Of a DNA stretch of 50,076 bases, positions 42,499 to 50,076 are shown in pieces. Origin of the DNA: Thermoplasmatales archaeon ex4572_165 (GTDB lineage Archaea; Thermoplasmatota; E2; DHVEG-1); the NCBI GenBank assembly GCA_002254885.1, contig NJDG01000032.1, positions 1 through 50,076 on the forward strand, written 5' to 3'. The position numbers and the translations under genes were made by a program. Each line of letters begins with the position of its first letter. The stretch's first letter is position 1. A model generated the notes under the pieces. That model was not told the DNA's origin. It searched no databases and worked only from the letters and a program-made list of their open reading frames with translations.

Positions 42499-43374
42499 AT
42501 GCTTAAAGAAATTATTGCAAAAACAATATTGCATTATCATAAACGTCAATTTGCAACAAATTGGGATGCAAATATATATCGTGGTTGTGGACATAATTGC
42601 AGATATTGCTTTGCTCAGTATTCACATAAATATTTAGAAAATACTGATTTCTTCAATGATATATTTGTAAAAACAAATTCTCCTGAATTATTATACAAGG
42701 AGTTAGGGGAAATAAAATGGGATAAATCTCCTGTTAATGTCTGTGGAATATCGGATTGTTATCAACCCGTAGAACAGGTTTGTAAAATCATGCCAAGGGT
42801 TATAAAATCCTTTATTGCAAAGAGAAATCCTTTGGTCATTACCACAAAATCATCTTTACTTCTTCGTGACATAGATTTAATAAAAGAACTACTCAAAGTT
42901 GCAGAGGTTTCAATAATTGTTTCCGTATCAACTTTGGATGAAGAAAAAAGAAAATTGGTTGAACCAAATACTGCTCCAACAATTGACCGATTGAAAATAT
43001 TAAAGAAATTTAACGAAATAGGATGTAAAACATCTGTATTGTTTGTACCAATCATTCCATTTATTTCAGATGATTATGAAAACCTTGATGCAATATTTAG
43101 AATTACAAAAGAATTTAATCTTGGTTCTATAAATGCCTGGCCATTACATTTACGAGGTAATACTAAAAACGTTTTTTTTGATTTTTTACAAAATAATTAT
43201 TTAGAATTATTGCCAAAATTCAAAAAACTATATCAAACAAAAAACGCATCAAAAGAGTACTGTAAAGATCTTTTTTCTAGAATTGAAGAATTGAAAGTGA
43301 AATATCAACTATATTCTACATATAAGCCTACAAAACCAATAAAAAAACCAATTCAAACATCATTGTTTGATTAA
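42499..43374 (+). CDS. SPL-family radical SAM protein
   Basis: 291 residues of the spore photoproduct lyase-like radical SAM family. The cluster motif is CGHNCRYC within YRGCGHNCRYCFAQYSHKY; the first Cys is preceded by the RGC found in this group. Other family segments are VNVCGISDCYQPVEQ, PLVITTKSSLLLRD, SVSTLDEEKRKLVEP and VLFVPIIPFISDD. Without spores, a DNA photolesion role is not assured and the substrate is unknown. The C-terminal Lys/Pro-rich tail is short. It shares a probable operon with the EFR1 gene. Confidence 0.9.
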   Translation: MLKEIIAKTILHYHKRQFATNWDANIYRGCGHNCRYCFAQYSHKYLENTDFFNDIFVKTNSPELLYKELGEIKWDKSPVNVCGISDCYQPVEQVCKIMPRVIKSFIAKRNPLVITTKSSLLLRDIDLIKELLKVAEVSIIVSVSTLDEEKRKLVEPNTAPTIDRLKILKKFNEIGCKTSVLFVPIIPFISDDYENLDAIFRITKEFNLGSINAWPLHLRGNTKNVFFDFLQNNYLELLPKFKKLYQTKNASKEYCKDLFSRIEELKVKYQLYSTYKPTKPIKKPIQTSLFD

Positions 43375-43443
43375 TAAAATAGGGGATAATTCTGAAAGCA
43401 ATTTACCCATCAAAATAAAACAAATCTTTAAATTAACTGACAG

Positions 43444-43466
43444 ATTCAATTCTTATAAGATTGAAT
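43444..43466. promoter_or_regulatory. Near-perfect palindrome before a small membrane-protein gene
   Basis: ATTCAAT (43444-43450) and ATTGAAT (43460-43466) flank a self-complementary CTTATAAG (43452-43459). Only one extra T breaks full symmetry. It lies just upstream of a TATA-like stretch (AAAATATATTTTTACG, about 43474-43489) and could be an operator. Confidence 0.4.
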
Positions 43467-43510
43467 AGACATTCAAAAATATATTTTTACGTTAGTATCT
43501 GGAGATCACG

Positions 43511-43968
43511 ATGAAAAAAATAAAAACAAACTTTATTCACATCATATATATAGAAAAAATAAGAGACAAGCTTTGATAGTAATGATATGTATAGTTATTA
43601 TTGGATCTTTATCGATAATTTTTGGTATTAATGGTTTATTAAGATATAGTTCAATAATTATGCCTATACTGGGAATAACATTTGGTATTATTAGCTGGAT
43701 ATTTTCTTATATTGGTTTTTCAAGAGAATTAATTGTTTTTGAAGATAGAATCGTTATACCTACTGAATTTAGACGTAAGTTCATTCCCCTTTCTGAAATA
43801 ATTGAGATTAGACTCAATACAAGTTCCAAAGAGGATAACAATGAGATAGATATATGTTTAGAAAATGGTGAAATTGAACATTTATCAAAGAATAAGATAA
43901 AAGCGTGGGAAGAATTCAAAAATGTACTTATTAATGAACTAAAATCTAAAATAATTGTAAAATTATAG
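43511..43968 (+). CDS. Membrane PH-like protein, 5' end uncertain, possibly frameshifted
   Basis: A 131-residue frame starts at TTG 43573 (or ATG 43582) with two membrane helices and a PH-like beta domain (LIVFEDRIVIPTEFRRKFIPLSEIIEIRLN). It resembles the protein at 40653. An upstream ATG at 43511, with GGAG before it (43501-43504), opens a 21-residue frame (MKKIKTNFIHIIYIEKIRDKL) that ends at 43576 in another frame. The main frame is also open upstream of 43573 without any ATG. A single-base change in the A-run at 43553-43559 would join MKKIKT... to the main frame. It may be a frameshift, an error, or translational coupling. Confidence 0.6.
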
Positions 43969-44112
43969 TTTTTAATAAAAATCACACTTCTGATGCTAAT
44001 ATCAAATGAATCCTTTTCATTAACTGTGACCAAAGATTCATAAACAAATTAAATTTATTATAATCTATCCCTTTTGTAAAAGAAACTACCATTCAAATTC
44101 AGATAGAAAGAC

Positions 44113-45171
44113 TTAGGATAAGGGATGTTTATTAAAAAAATCCCAGATAAGGTCATTAGCATCTATCTGATATGTTGGAGATTTAAACCATTCATGGCCA
44201 CCTTCCATATAAGTAACCAAAACCACCTCGGTATTATCGCTTTCATTAGTATAGGTCTTTATAGATATCTTTTCATCTTCTGATGTCCAAATATTTGGTT
44301 CGGGGTTGCATTTATTATGTTCTACCCAGAAAGAAATTGATTCATTAACTGAACCTATATAGACCCATAATTCATCAGATCTCCATTCAAATACTTTTTT
44401 CCAAGTACCATCAAATGGTACATGTTCATCCTTCATCCCATGAAAGATTATCACGGGTATGGGATTAGATGGAGGCGGAATGATATAGGGGATGATCGAT
44501 TCATTTTTTTCGGGTACATAACCTATGCCACTGATTGAGCCGGCGATTGGAGCAATGGCCGCTATCCGATGAGATAGTTCAGATCCAAGTCGATACGCCA
44601 TCATTCCTCCACCTGAAATTCCTGTAATATAAATTCGTGAGGAATTAACATTGACTATTGTTTCTAGATCATCTAATAAGTCATTAATGAACCCTACATC
44701 ATCAATAGAATTATCATCCCACCGATTCCATTCTCGTGATGAGGTCAACATATAGAAAAGATCTCTCAATAATGCTATTGGGCGATTATAGTGAGCGCTA
44801 AGACGAAGCATCTCCCCATTTGGATATACCGTAATAAATCCCTCTTCATCTGCTTTTTTGTCCATATCACAGTAGCTTTGTAAATTTTTTGCGTTTGAAC
44901 CAACACCGATTCCATGTAGCACTAACACAAGAGGCATAGATTCATCGTTTTCGTATGATGGTGGGATGTGAAGTCGGTATGATCGTATTCGTCCATCTAC
45001 GTATATATAATTGACATAGTCTCCAGGTTTCATTGAGTCTTGACTGATATTCTCTTCTTGAATGTGGGAAAAATCTCCCGAAATCGTTATGATGCAGGTA
45101 TTAAGTAATAAAAGAATTATGCTGATGGTTATCCCATTTCTCAATATGATTTTCATGTCATATACATCCAT
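44113..45171 (-). CDS. Exported alpha/beta hydrolase, PHB-depolymerase/feruloyl-esterase-like
   Basis: 352 residues with an N-terminal signal helix (ISIILLLLNTCIITISGD). The alpha/beta hydrolase core shows the oxyanion stretch LVLVLHGIGVGSNA, the nucleophile elbow ITGISGGGMMAYRL (Ser in GISGG), the Asp in FHGMKDEHVPFDG, and the catalytic His in MEGGHEWF. This matches the poly(3-hydroxybutyrate) depolymerase/LpqC family, which includes feruloyl esterases. The actual ester is unknown. An insertion of about 30 residues (REWNRWDDNSIDDVG region) precedes the nucleophile. Confidence 0.87.
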   Translation of the reverse strand: MDVYDMKIILRNGITISIILLLLNTCIITISGDFSHIQEENISQDSMKPGDYVNYIYVDGRIRSYRLHIPPSYENDESMPLVLVLHGIGVGSNAKNLQSYCDMDKKADEEGFITVYPNGEMLRLSAHYNRPIALLRDLFYMLTSSREWNRWDDNSIDDVGFINDLLDDLETIVNVNSSRIYITGISGGGMMAYRLGSELSHRIAAIAPIAGSISGIGYVPEKNESIIPYIIPPPSNPIPVIIFHGMKDEHVPFDGTWKKVFEWRSDELWVYIGSVNESISFWVEHNKCNPEPNIWTSEDEKISIKTYTNESDNTEVVLVTYMEGGHEWFKSPTYQIDANDLIWDFFNKHPLS

Positions 45172-45646
45172 TATAATGGTCAGTCTTAAGCTTTGAGACT
45201 TTTCATTTTTAAAATATGTTGATTTTCCTTAAAAATATGTCACAATCAATCATATCTCATAAATATATTGTTGTTATAATATTTAAAGCACTATGTTTTA
45301 ATCAATAGGTCAATCTTGGAAATAAAAAGGAATTAAAATGTAATGAAAGATATTATGCATCATCTGAAATTACATGGCAATTAAAATTACTTGGATACAA
45401 AAAGATTGATATTTATGGTGTAAAACTAGGAGCTTTTTCAAGAGATGATAAACTTACAATCAAAGATTTTGAGATGCTAGTTATTGCTGAAAAGTAAAGT
45501 AATGTAATTACACACATGTGTTGACTTATTAAATCATTAATTGCAAATATTAATTACATATTTTTTATAAAAATAATAATGGACATCAGCCAACAGATAA
45601 ATTTATATGATAAATCATGTGTTAAATTATTAATGAGGAGTTAATT
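45172..45646. other. Gene-free region holding a methyltransferase remnant
   Basis: About 475 bases between the divergent esterase and Ntn-hydrolase genes. The only feature recognised is the methyltransferase C-terminus at 45309-45497. A TATA-like stretch occurs before the remnant (45264-45292). Otherwise it is A/T-rich with no further coding frame. Confidence 0.5.
45309..45497 (+). pseudogene. Remnant of a SAM-dependent methyltransferase, C-terminus only
   Basis: A 62-codon open stretch with no ATG start, preceded directly by TAG (45306-45308) and ending in TAA. The peptide (YYASSEITWQLKLLGYKKIDIY, then LGAFSRDDKLTIKDFEMLVIAEK) looks like the end of a class I methyltransferase: the last strand-helix-strand with a closing EMLVIAEK. 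The SAM-binding part is missing. It is most simply a decayed gene or an insertion/deletion scar. Confidence 0.6.
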
Positions 45647-46828
45647 GTGATACGAATAAACCGAAATATATTGAATGCAAGTATTTGTATTATTGTTGTT
45701 ATCATATTATTTTCAGGTACACTTTCAGCATGTACAGGTTTTACTACTAGTAAAGGTGATGAAGTTTTTACAGGACATAATAAAGACTGGTGGAGCACTG
45801 ATACATATATCCATGTTTATCCATCTGATGAAGAAACACATGCAAGAATGTTTTTTGAAATACCATATCCTCATATTTTCAATAGTGAATATAAGGTCCT
45901 TGCGGGTGGAATAAATGATCAGGGACTTTTTTATGAGAGTTATGTTACACCTCTTCTTTTTGCGTCATTTGAATTCTTTAAACCACTATTATTTAAGAGT
46001 CCTGTTGAATATATTCTTGAGCATTTTTTCACTGTTCAAGAAGTCGTTGATTATATAGAATCACATAATCTTTTCTTTCTGAATTATATCCTATGTTCTG
46101 GACAAATTTTTGTAATAGATAAAACGGGTGATTCTGCAATTATTGAAGGGGATGAAATCATTAGAAAACAAGGTGATTATCAGGTTTGTACGAATTTTTT
46201 ACATAGTCGACCAGATCTAGGGGGATACCCTTGTTATAGATATGAAACAGCAACATCTATCCTTGATAATATTACTGATCCTTCTGTTTCATCTCTTGTT
46301 TCCATTCTTAATGCAACACATCAAAAGGGGTATACTCAATATTCATCAATTTGTGATTTAAACAATTTAACCATGTATCTATATCAATTTCACAATTATG
46401 AAAAAGGAATAAAAATTGATCTAAATACTGAATTTCAACAGGATGCTCATTCCTATTATTTTCCTTCTCTTTTTGAGCCAGAGACAAATCAAGCACCAGA
46501 TAAACCAAATACTCCAATGGGCCCAACATCAGGTGTAATCGATGAACAGATTTTATTTGAGACAAATACAACAGACATTGATAATCCATCAGACGAAATT
46601 TATTACAAATGGAATTTTGGTGATGACATGCAAACAAATTGGGTTCTTAATAATGAAAGATATATGGGAAAAATGACACATAGTTGGAGTAAATCCGGCT
46701 CATTTTCAGTAACAGTGAAAGCAAAAGACATCTATGGAAAAGAAAGCCCATGGTCAGATCCACTGGAAGTGAGCATATCAAGATTTAATGATGATTTTTT
46801 TACTTCATTTTTACAATTGAGAAAATAA
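45647..46828 (+). CDS. Exported Ntn-hydrolase (C45/choloylglycine-hydrolase-like) with PKD domain
   Basis: 393 residues starting at GTG 45647 with a GAGGAG ribosome binding site at 45635-45640. After a signal helix comes C29 in LSACTGFTTSKG, the expected N-terminal nucleophile of the mature Ntn hydrolase, followed by VFTGHNKDWW and GGINDQGLFYES. The C-terminal third is a PKD-type domain (YYKWNFGDDMQTNW). Relatives cleave linear amides, acyl groups or bile-salt-like substrates; the substrate is not known. Cleavage just before Cys29 would activate it on export. Confidence 0.82.
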   Translation: MIRINRNILNASICIIVVIILFSGTLSACTGFTTSKGDEVFTGHNKDWWSTDTYIHVYPSDEETHARMFFEIPYPHIFNSEYKVLAGGINDQGLFYESYVTPLLFASFEFFKPLLFKSPVEYILEHFFTVQEVVDYIESHNLFFLNYILCSGQIFVIDKTGDSAIIEGDEIIRKQGDYQVCTNFLHSRPDLGGYPCYRYETATSILDNITDPSVSSLVSILNATHQKGYTQYSSICDLNNLTMYLYQFHNYEKGIKIDLNTEFQQDAHSYYFPSLFEPETNQAPDKPNTPMGPTSGVIDEQILFETNTTDIDNPSDEIYYKWNFGDDMQTNWVLNNERYMGKMTHSWSKSGSFSVTVKAKDIYGKESPWSDPLEVSISRFNDDFFTSFLQLRK

Positions 46829-46843
46829 ATAAAAATTTTTCAT

Positions 46844-46945
46844 TATATTTGCTTAGAGAAAATAGGTGTTGTTAGATACCAAATACCTACAACACTAAAC
46901 CGTTGATAGACACCAAATGTCCTCAAACGTGCTCTAAGTAATATA
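46844..46945 (+). ncRNA. Candidate three-way-junction RNA with twin ACCAAAT loops
   Basis: CTTAGAG (46852-46858) pairs with CTCTAAG (46932-46938), and the stem can be extended outward by weak A/T pairs. It encloses two hairpins. Hairpin 1 has GTGTTG (46866-46871) with CAACAC (46890-46895), plus TAG/CTA inside. Hairpin 2 has GACA (46909-46912) with TGTC (46918-46921), inside GTTGA/TCAAAC with one bulge. Both loops contain ACCAAAT. It lies between two convergent genes and has no coding potential. It could be a structured RNA, a 3' UTR element or a mobile-element remnant; the strand is not certain. Confidence 0.5.
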
Positions 46946-47034
46946 TTCCTCTCTACTTTCTAATATTTAAATGCTGCATGGTATTTTTTCAATATGTAAA
47001 ACATCCAAGAAACAGTATGAATCTTCAGATGAAT

Positions 47035-48192
47035 CTATTCCTCAGATAAAACGGGTTCATTATCTGGAAAATCCCAATCATTAAGTGGATCAATGTTCAC
47101 AAGGAAAAAAAGCAGGACCGGAAGACTCTCTTTCATCCAGTATACCAGATTATTATGAGGGCCACCGCCAATATATCCTGGATCATATTTTTGTGAATAA
47201 ACCTCAAAACAAAATGAAGGGACATGGAATTCTTTGAAAACCCAATGATGTACAATACCAAAACCATAAGGATTAATATAATCGGGGTCCAATACAGCAT
47301 ATTGTGTATTATTTTTTATCCAATTTAACGAAGATCTTAAGATATTTTTTTCATGTATTGAAATTTTATACTCTGGTTCATGTTCAATTTCATAAACTGG
47401 CAATATTGCATGCATTGCCGTATGACAATTCACATAAAATGATATCTTGTTGAGTGAATGCATGAAATCATAAAATGCAGCTGTTTCTGGTTCACAAAAA
47501 GGTTTTCTCCCACAGTTTGTGTATGTTTGATCTTTTCTTGGAAAATGTATATAGGGTATTTTTATAAAACCAAATAGTTTTCCAAGAGGGTAGTTATCTC
47601 CTCTAATCCTTCCAAAATGAACATCGAAGTTTCTGTTCAGATCAATTCCATTTTCGTTATATCGTTCATCGTTTTCTCTTCCATCAGGATTAAGAAGTGG
47701 GATTAGATAAATAACAGATGAGTTTAGTATATCATTAACTGAGTTGTTTTTTCCAAAATTTATGAGGAGATATTCAGCTAAATAGAGAACGATTTCACAA
47801 GCTTCCCATTCATTTCCGTGAATACATCCATCAATGACACAGTTATTTTTAATAGAATTATTATTCTCATTTGTTATTTTCATACACCAGATATCTCTAT
47901 TTTCTACACTTTTTCCAATGGAGAAAACATCAATTAAATCTGGGTATTCTTCATTATAATCATGTATAAATTGAGTTGTTTTTGTGTAATCATGGTATTG
48001 TCCATCTGTCCAGTTAGGAAGGATGAGTGGATTATCTAATGAGATCTTCTTAGGTTGTTGATTGTTTAATTCATCACTTTTTGATTCTTTTTCTAGGCAA
48101 CCAGATTGTATGCATTGAATGATGATTATAATGATTACAATAAGATGAAAAATCGATGATTTACTTCCTCCTTTTTGATGTTTAATTGCCAT
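47035..48192 (-). CDS. Exported M14 zinc carboxypeptidase, second copy
   Basis: 385 residues with an N-terminal hydrophobic signal (HLIVIIIIIIQCIQSGCLEK) and a lipobox-like GC, suggesting a lipid anchor. The M14 zinc site is HGNEWE (His and Glu), the third His is in VNCHTAMH, and the substrate region is DGRENDERYNENGIDLNRNFD with the conserved NR. The catalytic Glu is in FCFEVYSQ. It lacks the Asp-rich calcium insert of the M14 protein at 18918-20123, so the two paralogues are diverged. Confidence 0.88.
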   Translation of the reverse strand: MAIKHQKGGSKSSIFHLIVIIIIIIQCIQSGCLEKESKSDELNNQQPKKISLDNPLILPNWTDGQYHDYTKTTQFIHDYNEEYPDLIDVFSIGKSVENRDIWCMKITNENNNSIKNNCVIDGCIHGNEWEACEIVLYLAEYLLINFGKNNSVNDILNSSVIYLIPLLNPDGRENDERYNENGIDLNRNFDVHFGRIRGDNYPLGKLFGFIKIPYIHFPRKDQTYTNCGRKPFCEPETAAFYDFMHSLNKISFYVNCHTAMHAILPVYEIEHEPEYKISIHEKNILRSSLNWIKNNTQYAVLDPDYINPYGFGIVHHWVFKEFHVPSFCFEVYSQKYDPGYIGGGPHNNLVYWMKESLPVLLFFLVNIDPLNDWDFPDNEPVLSEE

Positions 48193-48294
48193 ATTAAACT
48201 TGATATATTAATTGCATTATTATATTAAAAACTATAGTTCTAATAGATTTGATTCTAGTTTCTAGAAATTACAAAATTACCATTTTTTTATTTA

Positions 48295-48387
48295 TTATCC
48301 CATGCCCATAACTCTGCTTAAAAGATACCCTGCAACCCAAATGCTAGATATCATTGAGCATACTATTAAAATCTCAATTTTTTCCAT
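48295..48387 (-). CDS. 30-residue membrane microprotein with strong ribosome binding site
   Basis: A 93-base frame from ATG (48387) to TAA (48295). The peptide MEKIEILIVCSMISSIWVAG then YLLSRVMGMG has one hydrophobic helix of about 20 residues and few charges at either end. It is preceded by GGAGGTGA (minus strand, 48402-48395), complementary to eight bases of the 16S tail, with seven bases of spacing. Such a site in this A/T-rich sequence is unlikely by chance, so translation is probable. No family is recognised. Confidence 0.7.
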   Translation of the reverse strand: MEKIEILIVCSMISSIWVAGYLLSRVMGMG

Positions 48388-48491
48388 TTGAAGCTCACCT
48401 CCTGACTTCTATTAATTATTATCAAATAATACTTTATAAACTATTTGGAAACAATTGTTTTATTAACAGATGTTTAATGAATATTTTGTTC

Positions 48492-49700
48492 TTATGCACC
48501 AAATTTTTCAAGACGATTTGCGTTAGCAAGTGCAAGAGCTATAAGATCATCAGCAGGTAAACGAGTTCCTAGACCTCCCAGAATACATGCTCTTTCACCA
48601 AATTGATCCACTGAATCTTTTCGACAATCCTTAGACCATAAAAGAACAGGGACAGGATGCCAACTATGCATCTTTAATTTTGAAGGTGTCGAATGATCCC
48701 CTGTAACAACAATTACATCTGGATGCAGTGCTCTTAATCGAGGAATCTGTCTGTCTACTTCTTCAATAACTGCTTTCTTCTTTTCAAAATCTCCATCTTC
48801 CCCATAACTATCCGTTTTTTTTATATGTAAATAAAAATAATCATATTCATCCCAATGCTGCTCCAAAGTATCAAATTCTTCATCAATGGACTGACCGGTT
48901 TCAAGAACATCCATCCCAATTAATTTCGCAACACCTCGATACATTGGATAAGCAGCTATTGCAGCACTTTTCAACCCAAAACATTCCTTCATTAAAGGCC
49001 AGGATGGCTTCTGAGAGAAACCCCTTAACAGCACCATATTTGCAGGGTGTTCATCTTTAAGAATCATATGTGCTTGACTAATAAATCGACTCACAAGACC
49101 TGCAGTATACTCCGCAGAAGAATCTAACACAATTGGATCTAATGGTTTTTTCCCAATCTCTTGAGGGTCCGTATCCTTAATTTTTCCAGATAAATTTTCC
49201 CCTCTAAATACAACAAGAAATCGATGTTCTTTCACTGTTTCAACAAAAACCTCAACATTTGGAATACTTATGTTTTCATTGAGAAGATTACAAAGATCAA
49301 TGTTTTTCTCAGTAGATATTCTTCCAGCTCTTCGATCCATAACCTGATCTTGATTGTTTATTGTACAAAAATTACCACGCGCAGCAACATCGCCCTCTTT
49401 TAAATCAAAACCAATACCATTTGCTGCAAGAACGCCTCTGCCAACCTGATATTTTAATGGATTATATCCAAAAACACCAAGATGGCCTGGGCCACTTCCC
49501 GGAGTAATAGCAGTTGAAACAGGGGTTTGAAGACCACATACACTATCTTTTGCAAGCTCATCTAAATGGGGAGTAAAAGCGGCTTCAAGCTCTGTTTTTC
49601 CATCTTCATCTCTAGGGAGACCTCCAATCCCATCCATAATTAGAAATACTATTTTTGATTGATTTTGCTTAACAAGGGATTGTATCAATTCTAAATCCAT
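48492..49700 (-). CDS. apgM: Cofactor-independent phosphoglycerate mutase, archaeal type
   Basis: Interconverts 3- and 2-phosphoglycerate in glycolysis/gluconeogenesis, 402 residues. Alkaline-phosphatase superfamily metal site: FLIMDGIGGLP (Asp), nucleophile Ser in STAITPGSGPGHLGVFGYNP, HIKKTDSYGEDGD, VVTGDHSTPSKLKMHSWHPVPVLL with the metal-binding Asp and His residues. It has the size of the archaeal aPGAM family and is not the bacterial gpmI. A GAGG ribosome binding site precedes the ATG at 49700, with TATA-like TTTAATATATTG near 49738. Confidence 0.95.
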   Translation of the reverse strand: MDLELIQSLVKQNQSKIVFLIMDGIGGLPRDEDGKTELEAAFTPHLDELAKDSVCGLQTPVSTAITPGSGPGHLGVFGYNPLKYQVGRGVLAANGIGFDLKEGDVAARGNFCTINNQDQVMDRRAGRISTEKNIDLCNLLNENISIPNVEVFVETVKEHRFLVVFRGENLSGKIKDTDPQEIGKKPLDPIVLDSSAEYTAGLVSRFISQAHMILKDEHPANMVLLRGFSQKPSWPLMKECFGLKSAAIAAYPMYRGVAKLIGMDVLETGQSIDEEFDTLEQHWDEYDYFYLHIKKTDSYGEDGDFEKKKAVIEEVDRQIPRLRALHPDVIVVTGDHSTPSKLKMHSWHPVPVLLWSKDCRKDSVDQFGERACILGGLGTRLPADDLIALALANANRLEKFGA

Positions 49701-49884
49701 TTTTCCTCATCTCTTCAACAATACTCTATTCAATATATTAAATAGAACAACTCAAAAATACCTTCTGCTAATAAATATTGCCTTTTTTCACAATTAAACA
49801 CAAAATATCGCTTTTATATCAGTAAACCATAAAAACAAAAGCATCATTTCAGAAAGTTTTATTTCAGATATAGTTGATTATTTC

Positions 49885-50076
49885 ATGGAAAAACAAGTAA
49901 GATGTCCGAAATGTAAAACAATTATTACGCTAAAAGGCTATAAAAGAAAGAATTGGGATTTTACCACAAGAATTTCATTCATTTGATCGCTTAAAAGTAC
50001 GAGAAACACTTGAATATTATCAAAGCCTCTTTAAAAAACAAGCAAATATTGATGAAATCATTGAAATGATGGATTT
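49885..50076 (+). pseudogene. Broken ABC-transporter ATPase with N-terminal zinc ribbon, cut by window edge
   Basis: From ATG 49885, 33 codons encode a zinc-ribbon start (MEKQVRCPKCKTIITLKGYK) and then stop at TGA 49984-49986. From 49934 the +1 frame is open to the window edge and encodes the Q-loop region of an ABC ATPase (KERIGILPQEFHSFDRLKV, then ETLEYYQSLFKK). No Walker A sequence lies between the two parts. In archaeal relatives a zinc ribbon precedes an ABC ATPase, so a deletion of roughly 100 codons plus a frameshift has joined the two ends. The gene is probably dead, unless the deletion is an assembly artefact. Confidence 0.6.

Noticed and set aside
46851-46938. A tRNA-like gene, because of the seven-base closing stem
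   Set aside because: There is no anticodon arm of the right size, no T-loop TTCAAAT and no D-arm. The two inner hairpins do not fit a cloverleaf.
1-50076. CRISPR array, insertion sequence with transposase, rRNA genes
   Set aside because: No regularly spaced direct repeats, transposase motifs or rRNA-like conserved stretches were found on reading the window.

Overview
The window is AT-rich archaeal DNA. Archaeal traits are archaeal-type TATA boxes about 25 bases before several start codons (leaderless transcripts) mixed with Shine-Dalgarno-led genes, a cofactor-independent phosphoglycerate mutase of the archaeal kind, a tetraether-lipid synthase, an EF-Tu-like GTPase-less paralogue, a PGF-CTERM-type surface protein and a tRNA-Cys with U73 and no encoded CCA. 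The set of exported peptidases (papain C1, gingipain-type C25, two M14 carboxypeptidases, a transglutaminase-like protein) and PKD, lamin-tail and beta-helix exoproteins fits a protein-degrading member of the Thermoplasmatota, such as the sediment MBG-D/Thermoprofundales group. That placement is inference; no rRNA is present.

Layout. 0.1-1.9 kb: orphan adenine DNA methyltransferase. 2-3.5 kb: PadR regulator and MFS exporter with operator-like repeats. 3.6-4.7 kb: winged-helix regulator with two small unknown proteins. 4.7-6 kb: exported transglutaminase-like protein. 6.1-8.8 kb: znuACB-type metal importer. 9-10.6 kb: three small unknown proteins. 10.7-12.8 kb: tetraether synthase (Tes) and a DtxR metal regulator. 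12.9-16.8 kb: methyltransferase, papain-like peptidase, a 55-residue ferredoxin, serS and a STAS-like protein. 16.8-18.8 kb: feoAB, with a near-consensus DtxR/IdeR box before its promoter. 18.9-24.5 kb: M14 peptidase, hypCD, GltS-like symporter and an E2-type acyltransferase. 24.5-25.2 kb: a gene-free region with two structured elements. 25.2-33.3 kb: C25 peptidase without a signal peptide, membrane proteins, a tryptophan-rich RAM-domain protein and a 1261-residue lamin-tail/CARDB/phospholipase-D exoprotein. 33.4 kb: tRNA-Cys. 33.7-40.5 kb: PGF-CTERM protein, split EF-Tu-like gene, cyclophilin/beta-helix exoprotein, CPBP protease, cyclase-family hydrolase and ceramidase-like protein. 40.6-44 kb: PH-like membrane protein, DEDDh exonuclease, EFR1 flavodoxin/ferredoxin, SPL-type radical SAM protein and a second PH-like protein. 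44-50 kb: esterase, methyltransferase remnant, Ntn hydrolase, a three-way-junction element, second M14 peptidase, a 30-residue microprotein, apgM and a broken ABC ATPase.

Two themes link the genes. Metal homeostasis is represented by ZnuACB, FeoAB and a DtxR regulator with candidate operators. Export and turnover of proteins and other polymers is represented by at least nine exported enzymes plus a small-metabolite transporter. The observations most worth a second look are three RNA-like structures in gene-free DNA (24635-24720, 25031-25100, 46844-46945), the apparent -1 frameshift joining the two halves of an EF-Tu-like protein (34743-35602), the 12.6% tryptophan RAM-domain protein, and a membrane microprotein behind a near-perfect ribosome binding site.
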